A stretch of DNA of 64,000 nt, from contig DASRFJ010000207.1 of the NCBI GenBank assembly GCA_035651595.1, forward strand, positions 1-64,000, written 5' to 3'. The notes under the pieces are model-generated. The model ran no database searches. It saw only the letters and a list, made by a program, of their open reading frames with translations, and was not told the DNA's origin. Position 1 is the stretch's first letter; each line of letters opens with the position of its first letter. This DNA is from JAFARZ01 sp035651595. Its GTDB lineage: Bacteria; Actinomycetota; Actinomycetes; Streptosporangiales; Streptosporangiaceae. Shown in pieces: positions 33,728-43,500 of this stretch. The position numbers and the translations under genes were made by a program.

Positions 33728-34779
33728 CAGACCGGAACCGCCTCGATGATCGACACGGGCGACGCCGTCGGGATGACCCTGGTGAGCGTGAAGCCGCCGC
33801 GGGCGAGCAGTTCGGCGTACTGGTCGCGGGTGCGTTCGCGGGCGCCGAGCAGCAGCAGGAGCCACAGGTCGATGACGTTGCCGAGGTGCGGCGTGTTGTT
33901 GCCGGGCAGCACGTACTCGACCACGAACAACGTGCCGTCCGGGTTCATCGCGTCCCTGATGTTCTTCAGCACCGCGAGGGACTGCTCCTCGGTGAAGTCG
34001 TGCAGCGTGTGCTTGAGCAGGTAGGCGTCGCCGCCGGCCGGCACGCTCTCGAAGTACGAACCGTTCTCGACGGTGCACCGCCCGGTCACGCCCGCCGCCT
34101 CGAGCACCTGCGGGGCGTCGGCGGTCCCGTGCGGCGCGTCGAACAGGACGCCCCGAGAGCCCGGCGACCGCCGCAGGATTCCCGCCAGCAGCGCGCCGCG
34201 CCCGCCGCCGACGTCGACGATCGTGCCGAACCGGGAGAAGTCGTACGCGGCCACCACCGGGGCGGTTTCCGGCCCGGACAGGCTGCCCATGCCCTGGAAG
34301 AACGACATCGCGTACTCGGGGTTCGCCATCAGGAACTCCTGCGCACCCATGCCGCGCACCACTGGCATGCTCGCCTCGCCGGTCCGCACCGAGGTGAGCA
34401 GGTGTCCCCACTCCTCCCAGAACAGGGGCAGGCCCATCAGCAGCGCGATGCCGCGCATCGAGTCGGGTGCGTCACCGCGCAGGGACTCGGCCATCGGGGT
34501 GAGCTCGAACCGGCCGTCGCCCCGCTCGGCGAACACCGCGAAGCCGGAGAGCAACCGGAGCAGGCGGTGGATGGCGTCGGCGTCCGCCTCCGCCTTATCC
34601 GCGATCTCCGTGGCGGTCAGCGGCCCGCCGGCCAGGATGTCGGCGATACCGAGGCTGGCCGCGACATAAATCGCCTGAGTTACCACCGATCCCTGAATAA
34701 GGTCAAGCAAAGCGAATGCGGCGGACTGATTTTTCACCCCGTCAGCCGCCTGAACCGTCGCGGTGGGCAATGCAGACAT
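33727..34779 (-). CDS. Class I methyltransferase-fold protein (O-methyltransferase or AlpH-like)
   Basis: A 350-aa small-molecule O-methyltransferase-type protein. The N-terminal helical dimerisation domain has a winged helix (LTATEIADKAEADADAIHRL), and the SAM fold shows DVGGGRGALLAGILRR near residue 185 and LKHTLHDFTEE near 250 with the usual His-Asp. It may methylate a phenol. In kinamycin biosynthesis a protein of this fold (AlpH) instead joins glutamylhydrazine to the polyketide without SAM, and the hydrazine genes here make that a real alternative. ATG at 34779 has GGAGGA upstream. First gene of the tailoring operon. Confidence 0.83.
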   Translation of the reverse strand: MSALPTATVQAADGVKNQSAAFALLDLIQGSVVTQAIYVAASLGIADILAGGPLTATEIADKAEADADAIHRLLRLLSGFAVFAERGDGRFELTPMAESLRGDAPDSMRGIALLMGLPLFWEEWGHLLTSVRTGEASMPVVRGMGAQEFLMANPEYAMSFFQGMGSLSGPETAPVVAAYDFSRFGTIVDVGGGRGALLAGILRRSPGSRGVLFDAPHGTADAPQVLEAAGVTGRCTVENGSYFESVPAGGDAYLLKHTLHDFTEEQSLAVLKNIRDAMNPDGTLFVVEYVLPGNNTPHLGNVIDLWLLLLLGARERTRDQYAELLARGGFTLTRVIPTASPVSIIEAVPV

Positions 34780-34902
34780 TGTTCCTCCTGAATTAATAGC
34801 TTCGCGGCACGCCTTATGCATGCTAATCGGCTGACCTGGAGATTTATAGCACTAAATAAGTGCAAATTGCCCTTGTTGTCAGGCCCGCGTATCGCTTACG
34901 CT

Positions 34903-34970
34903 CGCGCGGCCCGGCCGCGTCCGCCCGCTCGCGCGGCCCGCTCGCGCGGCCCGGCCGCGTCCGCCTCCGC
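34903..34970. repeat. CGCTCGCGCGGCCCGGCCGCGTC-type minisatellite
   Basis: Tandem units around CTCGCGCGGCCC and GGCCGCGTCCGCC lie in the intergenic region upstream of the tailoring operon, next to the operator-like site. Confidence 0.6.
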
Positions 34971-34974
34971 CGCC

Positions 34975-35003
34975 GTTCGACTGCCGAAACCCAGCAGTCG
35001 AAC
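34975..35003 (-). promoter_or_regulatory. Operator-like palindrome, site 5 (GTTCGAC-N15-GTCGAAC)
   Basis: Perfect 7-bp inverted repeat with the same 15-nt spacer length as the other sites. It lies about 200 nt upstream of the methyltransferase start, so it may control the minus-strand tailoring operon. Confidence 0.55.
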
Positions 35004-35071
35004 GACGGTAAGCCCGCCGTCACATCGGGCACATTTGCCACATTCCAGGCGCATCACGGGGCGCGCCAGAT

Positions 35072-35356
35072 ATTGCGGACACTTACCCCCAATCCGGGTC
35101 CTGTTGGCTTGTTCTGCGGGGCTGGGCTGGTTCGCCGGCCGCCCGGTTGGGTCAGCGGACGGCGTCGATAGGCGCGGCGGCGCCGGTTAACGTGGTGTTT
35201 TTGCCTTTCGTGGTAACGCGGCCCCCGCGCACGGGGGTCGATCTACCACGAAGGGCAAATCGACCACGTTGCTGACGGGCCTGCCGCCGGTGGCCGCAAC
35301 GGCCGCGCCACGCCGCGATCAGCCGTCAGTGTCCGATCCGGGGGTAACTGTCCGCA
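35072..35356. mobile_element. MITE-like element, complete, about 285 bp
   Basis: The left end ATTGCGGACACTTACCCCC (35072-35090) and right end GGGGGTAACTGTCCGCA (35340-35356) are inverted copies. Inside is the branched palindrome (35189-35272: arms AACGTGGT.../...ACCACGTT with an inner GGCCCCCGCGCACGGGGGTC-like hairpin). The sequence after the left end (TCCTGTTGGCTTG) matches the element at 59449. No coding capacity. The right end lies inside the 3' end of the KASIII-like gene and supplies its last codons and stop. Confidence 0.75.
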
Positions 35357-36435
35357 CTCAGCCGGACTGCCTCCCCGGGGCCCGTGCGGGCCGCGGGAAG
35401 GGCGGTTCCGGCGCGGGCGGGCCAGTTGAGCATGTCGAGGACCGCGGCGGACCAGCTGAAGCCGGCGCCCACCCCGAGCATGAGGCAGCGCTGTCCGGCC
35501 GTCATGTGGCCGGCGTCGCCGAGATAGCGAAGCCCGGCGATCTGGTCGCCTGCGCCGAGGTGGCCCACGTGCCGGCCCCACTGCCAGGTGGTCCGTTCCT
35601 TGTCGATGCCCAGCGGGTCGAGGAACAGTGCCTTGATCCGGCCGGCGCCGAGGCTGGGCACGATGAACCAGTCGATGTCGGAGATCTTCGCGTCGCCTTC
35701 GTACAGCGCCCGGTCCGCGGCGTCCCGCTGCCCGGCGTCCATGCGATCCATGATGAAATCCAGGCCCACGTCGGCCATGAAGGCGTCCCGAAGCACGTCG
35801 AGGTCGATCGTCTCGCGCACGCTGAACGGGGCCGCGCCGAACGGGTCGCGTCCCCGGTTCATGCCCTCGAGGCTCGGGTCGGAGATGGTGACCAGGCTGC
35901 GGAGCCTGGCGAACCCGTGCTCCTTGGACAGCACGGCCGCGGTCCCGCCGTCGCCGCAGATCGTTCCCGGGTCGCTGCGCCACCGGTCGAACGCCGGCAG
36001 GCCGAACTGGTCGCCGGTCGTGACCAGGGCGTGCCGCCGGGCGGGCCCGGCGACCAGGTACGCGGCGGCGAGTTCCAGCGCGGCCATGCCGCCGTTGGAC
36101 ATCTGGCGGACCTCGATCGCCGGGCAGCGGCTGCCGTCGAGGCTCCGCTGGACGTACGAGGCCGGCGGCCACATGTCGTGGCCCTGATAGGAGGTCGCGG
36201 CGTGCAGCACCAGATCGAGGTCGGCCGGGTCGCATCCCGCCTGGCGCAGCGCGGGCACCGCGGCCCGCGCGGCCATTTCCGGCGCCGATTCGTCTTCGGC
36301 GACGCAGGCCGATGCTATTCCGGTACGCCAGATCAATCTGCGGTCGCACAATCCCGCGCGTTCGGCGTCATCCACCGTCATTGGTTCCGGTAGCCAGATA
36401 CCGCATCCGGTGATGTAGAGATCATCGAATTTCAT
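35326..36435 (-). CDS. KASIII-like starter-unit protein with active-site Ser (DpsC/CerJ family)
   Basis: A 369-aa thiolase-fold protein. The position of the usual cysteine is Ser113 (VRQMSNGGMAA). His292 and Asp297 (GRHVGHLGAGDQ) fit the Ser/Cys-His-Asp triad of the DpsC/CerJ branch rather than the Cys-His-Asn of FabH. DpsC selects the propionyl starter of daunorubicin and also has Ser; by analogy this protein may load or proofread an unusual starter here. The last nine residues (ADSYPRIGH) are encoded by the end of the MITE-like element. Divergent from its expected partner acyltransferase. Confidence 0.85.
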   Translation of the reverse strand: MKFDDLYITGCGIWLPEPMTVDDAERAGLCDRRLIWRTGIASACVAEDESAPEMAARAAVPALRQAGCDPADLDLVLHAATSYQGHDMWPPASYVQRSLDGSRCPAIEVRQMSNGGMAALELAAAYLVAGPARRHALVTTGDQFGLPAFDRWRSDPGTICGDGGTAAVLSKEHGFARLRSLVTISDPSLEGMNRGRDPFGAAPFSVRETIDLDVLRDAFMADVGLDFIMDRMDAGQRDAADRALYEGDAKISDIDWFIVPSLGAGRIKALFLDPLGIDKERTTWQWGRHVGHLGAGDQIAGLRYLGDAGHMTAGQRCLMLGVGAGFSWSAAVLDMLNWPARAGTALPAARTGPGEAVRLSADSYPRIGH

Positions 36436-36548
36436 TTGCGGTCACCGTGCCGCCATCCGCTCAAGTCGACCTCGGCACGCGGTGGAGTCCCGGCGCATAT
36501 CGAGTCTGATTCCACCGGCCGTAAAGCGGGCGCCGTTGAACTGTGCCC

Positions 36549-37550
36549 ATGCCTATGCCGATCGCCCTTCTCTTTCCCGGACAAGGCGCTCAGCAGCCGA
36601 GGATGGCCGCCGGGCTCTACGGGCATTCCGACGTGTTCACCGATGCGATGGACGACGCGTTCCGCCTCCTGCGCGCCGACGGCGCGCCGATCCGCGCGGA
36701 CTGGCTCAGCGCCGGGCCCCCAGACGTGCTGGATGACGTGAGCCGGGCGCAGCCGCTGCTCTACGCGGTGGGCTACGCGCTGGGCAGGCTCGTGCAGAGC
36801 TGGGGTGCCGAACCCGCCGCGCTGCTCGGGCACAGCGTCGGCGAACTGGTGGCGGCGACGCTGGCCGGGGTGCTCGACTTCGCGGATGCGATGCGGCTGA
36901 TGGGGGACCGGATGCGGATCCTCGCCGACACCCCGCCCGGCGCGATGCTGGCCGTCGCCGCGCCGGCCGAGGCGGTCGCCGCCTACATCGACGGCGAGGT
37001 CGCGATCGCGGCGGTCAACGGTCCGCGGCAGGTCCTGCTCGCCGGGCCGGCCGAGCAGATCGCCGGCACCCGGCTGCGGCTCCAGGCGGCGGGGGTCACC
37101 TGCAGGCAGGCGAAGGCCAGGCAGGCGTTCCACAGCCCGGTGGTCGCCGGCGCCGCCGCGCGGACCCTCGACGGCTGGGCCGCGACGCCGCTGCGTCCGC
37201 CGCGACTGCCGGTCTACTCGGCCTACCTCGGCGACGTCCTGCCGGCCGGGCGGGCCACCGACCCAGGGTTCTGGGCGAGCCAGCCGGCCGAGCCCGTGCT
37301 GTTCGGACCCACGCTCGACAAGCTGCTGAGCAACGGCACGTTCCTGCTGGTCGAGGCGGGACCTGGCCAGGGCCTGAGCGCGCTGGCGCGCCGGCACCCG
37401 GAGGTCACGTCCGGCCGCAGCGCGGTCACCGCGATGCTGCCGATCCGGGCCGGTGACCCGCACGCCGACCGCCGCGCCGTGTGCGACGCGGCGGAACGGG
37501 TCCGCGCGGCCGTCCCGCGCGGCGAGCTGACAGGAAACGCGCATGGGTAA
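36549..37550 (+). CDS. Stand-alone acyltransferase (DpsD/ZhuC-like, starter loading or editing)
   Basis: A 333-aa malonyltransferase-fold protein with LLFPGQGAQQPRM at the start, nucleophile Ser in LLGHSVGELVAA near residue 94 and QAFHSP near 197. In starter-specific type II systems (daunorubicin, R1128) a KASIII/acyltransferase pair handles non-acetate starters, the acyltransferase acting as an editing thioesterase for acetyl-ACP. That pairing is reproduced here. Starts at 36543 (GTG), 36549 or 36555 are all possible because no ribosome site stands out. It overlaps the PKS start by 8 nt. Confidence 0.83.
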   Translation: MPMPIALLFPGQGAQQPRMAAGLYGHSDVFTDAMDDAFRLLRADGAPIRADWLSAGPPDVLDDVSRAQPLLYAVGYALGRLVQSWGAEPAALLGHSVGELVAATLAGVLDFADAMRLMGDRMRILADTPPGAMLAVAAPAEAVAAYIDGEVAIAAVNGPRQVLLAGPAEQIAGTRLRLQAAGVTCRQAKARQAFHSPVVAGAAARTLDGWAATPLRPPRLPVYSAYLGDVLPAGRATDPGFWASQPAEPVLFGPTLDKLLSNGTFLLVEAGPGQGLSALARRHPEVTSGRSAVTAMLPIRAGDPHADRRAVCDAAERVRAAVPRGELTGNAHG

Positions 37551-40500
37551 CCGCGACGCGATCGCGATCGTAGGCCTGGCCTGCCGGTTCCCGGCGGCAC
37601 CGAGCCCGGCCGCGTTCTGGCGGCTGCTGCGCGACGGCACCGACGCGGTCACCGACGCGCCGCCGCACCGGCGCGCCGACAACTGCCTCTACCATCCCGG
37701 CGAACAGCAGTCCCCGGCCCACCGGGGCGGCTTCCTCGACCGGATCGACGAGTTCGACGCGGCCTTCTTCGGCATCAGCCCGCGCGAGGCGCAGGACATG
37801 GATCCGCAGCAGCGCCTCATGCTGGAGCTGATCTGGGAGGTGACCGAGGACGCCCGCGTCGCGCCGGATTCGCTGCGCGAAAGCAGGACCGGGGTGTTCG
37901 TCGGCGCGATGGCGGACGACTACGCCGCGCTGGTGCACCAGCGAGCGCTTGAGTCGGTGACCGGGCACACGATGACCGGGCTCCAGCGCGGCTTCATCGC
38001 CAACCGGGTCTCCTATACCCTCGGCCTGCGCGGGCCCAGCCTGACCGTCGACACAGGTCAGTCGTCGTCGCTGGTGGCGGTGCACCTGGCGTGCGCGAGC
38101 CTGCGGCGCGGGGAATGCTCCGTGGCCGTGGCGGGGGGCGTGCACCTGAACATCGCGGCGCACGGCACGATGGCGGCGGTCAAGCTGGGCGTCCTGTCGC
38201 CCGACGGGATCTGCGCGGCACTGGACGAGCGCGCGGCCGGCATCGTCCGCGGCGAGGGTGCGGGCGCGGTGCTGCTGAAGCCGCTAAGCCGGGCGCTCGC
38301 CGACGGCGACCGCATCTACTGCGTGATCCGCGGCAGCGCGGTGAACAACGACGGGGACACGGCGGCGAACCTGACCGCGTCCGGCGAGCCCGCGCAGCGC
38401 GAGGTCCTCCGGGAAGCCTACCGGGACGCCGGGGTGCAGCCGTCCGCGGTTCAGTACGTCGAGCTGCACGGCACCGGGACCAAGACCGGCGATCCCGTCG
38501 AGGTGGCGGCGCTGGCCGCCACCTGCGGCACCGGCCGTACGCTGGGGGCGCCGCTGCTCGTCGGCTCGGTGAAGACGAACATCGGGCACCTGGAGGGCGC
38601 GGCCGGCGTCGCGGGCCTGATCAAGACCGCGCTGTGCCTCGCCCACCGCGAACTCGTGCCCAGCCTGCATTTCCGCACGCCACACAAGCGCATCCCGCTG
38701 GCGGAACTGCGCATCCGGATGCAGCAGGAGACGCGGCCGTGGCCGGACGGGGACGAGCAGGCCCTCGCGGGCGTCTCCTCGTTCGGCATGGGCGGCACCA
38801 ACTGCCACGTCGTGCTGGCCGGCCTCGCCGACAGCGTCGCGCCCGGGAACGCCGAACCCGGCAACGTCCCGCTGCCCTGGGTGATCTCCGGCAGGTCGGA
38901 CGAGGCACTCCGCGCGCAAGCGGCCCAGCTGCTTGACCACACGGATCGAGACGTCAACGACGTCGCGTACTCGCTGGCGACCACGAGGACCACCTTCGAG
39001 CACCGCGCCGCGGTACTCGCCGGCGACCCGGCCGCGCTGCGGGCCGGACTGCGCGCCGTGGCCGACGGTCAGCCCGCGGCGAACGTGCTGCGCGGCACCG
39101 GGACGCCGGGACGGCTGGCATTCCTGTTCCCCGGCCAGGGCTTCCAGCGGGCCGGCATGGGACGGCGGCTGGCCGGCGCGTTCCCCGCGTTCGCCGCGGC
39201 GTTCGACGCGGCCTGCGCCGAATTCCGCGACCACCTCGACCGCCCCCTGCAAGAGGTCGTCTGGGCGGCCGAGGGCACGGACACGGCCGCCCTGCTCGAC
39301 CAGACCCGGTACACCCAGCCCGCCCTGTTCGCCACCGAGGTCGCGCTGTACCGCCTGATGGAATCGTTCGGCCTGCACCCAGACGTCGTGCTCGGCCACT
39401 CCGTCGGCGAGTTCGCCGCCGCCCACGCGGCCGGCGTGCTCAGCCTCGCGGACGCGGCCACGCTCGTCGCGGCGCGTGGCGAGCTGATGCAGGCACTGCC
39501 GCCGGGCGGCGTGATGATCGCGGTGCAGGCGGCCGCCGACGAGGTGATGCCGCTGCTGGCCGGCCATCAGGACCGGGTCGCGATCGCGGCGATCAACGGC
39601 CCGGCCACGGTCGTGATATCGGGCGAGGCGAGCGCCGCCGAGCAGGTCGCGGCCGAGATCACCGCCAAGGGCCGCAAAACCAGGCGGCTCAAGGTGAGCC
39701 ACGCCTTCCACTCGCCGCTGATGGAGCCGGTCCTCGCCGAACTGCGGGCCGTCGCCGGCGGCCTCACCTTCGGCCGGCCGCACCGGGTGGAGTTCATCTC
39801 CACGGTCACCGGGCGGCCGGCCACGCTCGCCGAGCTGCGCAGGCCCGGCTACTGGGCCGAGCACGCGCGCAACCCCGTCCGGTTCGCCGACGCCGTGGCC
39901 GCGCTCGACGCCGGCGGCACCCGGCTGTGCCTGGAAACCGGGCCGGGCAACGGCCTCGCCGCGATGGGAAAGGTCGCCCTGGCGGGTAACGGCCCCGCTG
40001 GCGCAGCCGGCCCCGCTGGCACAGTGTTCCTCACCAGCATGCATGGCAAGGACGAGGTGGCCGCGCTCACCGCCGCCGTCGCCGCGCTGCATGTGCGCGG
40101 GGTGCGCGCCGACTGGCGCGCGCTGGCCGGCCCCGGTTTGCGCCGCGTGGACCTGCCGACCTACCCGTTCCAGCGCCGGCGCCACTGGCTGGGGTCCGCG
40201 CCCGCCGTTTATACCGAACGACAATCGGTGCCCGTTGCCGGCGACCTGCGTGGTCTCGTGCGGCAGGTGGTGGCGGCCGTGCTCGGGCACGACGACCCGG
40301 CACGGATCGAGATCACACGGACGTTCAAGGACCTCGGGTTCGACTCCGCCATGACGACCGAACTCGCCGCGCGGCTCGGCGACGCGCTCGGCCGCCAGCT
40401 CGAGCCGTCGCTCATCTACAACTGCCCGGAGCCCCTCGCGCTGATCGAGCACCTCGGGGACCAGGGGCAACCGGAGCGGCCGGCCCTTGCCACCGCCCTT

Positions 40501-43500
40501 GCCGCGGCCGGCGCCGGCGAGCCGATCGCGATCATCGCCATGAGCTGCCGCTACCCGGGTGGCGTCCGCAGCCCGGAGGATCTGTGGGCACTGGTCGACG
40601 AGGGCAAGGACGCCATCTCGGACTTCCCGGTGAATCGCGGCTGGGATCTGGCCGCGCTGTACGACCCGGAACCCGGCCGCGCCGGGCGCACCTACCTCAC
40701 CCGCGGCGGATTCCTGCACGACGCGGACGAGTTCGACGCCGGCCTGTTCGGCATCAGCCCGCGCGAGGCCACCGCCATGGACCCGCAGCAGCGGGTGCTG
40801 CTCGAGACCTGCTGGGAGGCGGTCGAACGGGCCGCGCTGCCGCCGGACAGCCTGCGCGGCGAGCAGGTCGGCGTGTTCGTCGGCGCCACCGCGCAGGACT
40901 ACGGGCCGCGGCTGCACGAACCGTGCGACGGTTTCGAGGGACACCTGCTGACCGGCAGCACGCCCAGCGTCATCTCCGGCCGGATCGCCTACGCGCTCGG
41001 CCTGCGCGGCCCCGCCGTGACGATCGACACCGCGTGTTCGTCGTCGCTGGTGGCGCTGCACCTGGCCGGCCAGGCGCTGCGGGCCGGTGAGTGCCGGCTC
41101 GCGCTCGCCTGCGGCGTCACCGTGATGGCCGCGCCGGGCATGTTCGTCAACTTCAGCATGCAGCGCGCGCTCGCCAAGGACGGCCGCTGCAAGGCCTTCG
41201 CCGCCGCCGCGGACGGCACCGCCTGGGCCGAAGGCGCGGGCGTCGTCGTGCTGGAACGCTTGGCCGACGCACGGCGGCTCGGCCATCCCGTGCTGGCGCT
41301 GCTCCGGGGGAGCGCGGTGAATCAAGACGGCGCCAGCAACGGGCTCACCGCGCCGAACGGGAAGTCCCAGGAACTCGTCATCCGCGCGGCACTCGCCACC
41401 GCCGGGCTCGCGGCCCGTGACGTCGACGCGGTCGAGGCACACGGCACCGGCACCGCCCTCGGTGACCCGGTGGAAGCGGCCGCGCTCATCGCCACCTACG
41501 GCCAGCAGCGGGAACAGCCGCTGCTGGTGGGCTCGCTGAAGTCCAACATCGGCCACGCCCAGGCCGCCGCGGGGATCGGCGGCGTCATCAAGATGGTGTC
41601 CGCCATCGGCCACGGGATGCTGCCACGGACGCTGCACGTCGACAAGCCGTCGCCGCACGTGGACTGGTCCGCGGGTAAGGTGTCGCTGCTGACCGAGCCC
41701 CGGCCGTGGCCGGCCGTGGACCGGCCACGCCGCGCGGCGGTCTCCTCGCTCGGCATCAGCGGCACGAACGCGCACGTCATCCTCGAACAGGCACCCGAGA
41801 CGCAGGCGCCAGCCGAGGTGCCCGCTGGCCCCGCCGGCCTTATCCCGTGGGTCCTGTCGGCGGCGACCCCGGAGGCGCTGCGCGCACAGGCCGGGAGCCT
41901 GCTCGGGTCCGCCGCCGCGCACGCGGCGGACTGCGCGGACGTCGGATACTCGCTCGGCACGACCCGGTCGCACCTGCGGCACCGTGCCGCGATCCTGGCC
42001 GCCGGGCGGGACGAGTTCCGCACCGCCCTCGCGGCGCTCGCCGCCGGCGAACCGGGGCCGGGCATCGTCGCGGGCACGGCGACCACCGGCACGACGGCGT
42101 TCATCTTCCCCGGCCAGGGCTCGCAGTGGCCGGGGATGGCACTGGAGCTGCTCGAGTCGTCCGCGGTCTTCCGCGACCGCATGACCGACTGCGCCGACGC
42201 GCTCGGGCCCTACACCGACTGGTCGCTGCGGGCGGTGCTGCGGGGCGAACCTGACGCGCCCCCGCTCTGCCGGGTCGACGTCGTGCAGCCGGTGCTGTTC
42301 GCCGTGATGATCTCGCTCGCGGCGGCATGGCAGGCCGTCGGCGTCATCCCCGATGCCGTCGCCGGCCACTCGCAGGGCGAGATCGCCGCGGCCTGCGTGG
42401 CCGGCGCCCTGTCCCTCGACGACGCCGCCAAGGTCGTGGCGCTGCGCAGCCGCGCGCTCGGCGACCTGGCGGGAACCGGGCTGATGGCCTCGGTGCCGCT
42501 GCCCGTCGCGGATGTCCGCGAGCTGCTCGCCCGCCGGGACGACGGGTTGGAAATAGCCTCGGTCAACGGCTCGCAGTCGACGACCGTCGCGGGCCGGCCC
42601 GATGCGGTGCGCGGCATCGTGGCCGAGCTTCGCGCGCGGGACGTCAACGCACGCGAGGTCGAGGTCGACTACGCCTCGCACTCCTCGCACGTCGAGGTTC
42701 TCCGGGAGACGCTGCTCCAGACGCTGGCCGGCATCGCGCCGCGCACGTCCGGCATCCCGTTCTTCTCCACGGTCACCGGCGAGCCGATCGACACCGCCGG
42801 GCTCGACGCCGGCTACTGGTACCGCAACCTGCGCAGCACCGTCCAGCTCGAAGCCGTGACGCGGGCCCTGCTGGGCGCGGGACACCAGCGGCTCATCGAG
42901 GTCAGCCCGCATCCGATCCTGTCCGTCCCGATCACCGCCACCGTGGAGGACGCGAAGCAGACGGCGGCGGTCATCGGCACGCTGCGCCGGGACCAGGGCG
43001 GCCCCGGTCAGTTCCGCACCGCGGTGGCACAGGCCTACGTGGCCGGCGCCCCGGTGCGCTGGGCGGCCGTCTTCCCCGGCCGGCGGCGCGTGCCGCTGCC
43101 GGTCTACCCGTTCCAGCACCAGCACTTCTGGCTGCCGTCCTCGCCCGCCGCGGCGAACCAGTCACTGGCCATGGCCGGACTGGAGCCGGCCGCGCATCCG
43201 CTGCTCGGCGCCATGACCGAGCTGCCCGACGACGCGGGGCTGCTGTTCACCGGCCGGGTGTCGCTGGCGACCCATCCCTGGCTCGCCGGTCACCGGGTCC
43301 GCGGGGTCGCGGTCATGTCGGCGACGACCCTGCTGGACCTGGCCGTGTACGCGGGCGATCAGCTCGGCTGCGCACAGGTTGCCGAACTCACCATGCAGGC
43401 CCCCGTCGTCGTCCCGGAGCAGGGCTTCGTCCGGCTACGGGTCATGACCGAGCCGGCCGGCGACGCGGGCCGCTGGTCGCTGACCATCTACTCGCGCCCG

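Noticed and set aside
38284..43125. 1,613-codon minus-strand frame opposite the type I PKS
   Set aside because: Antisense shadow of a high-GC gene; the plus frame has clear PKS domains and the minus frame has no recognisable motif.
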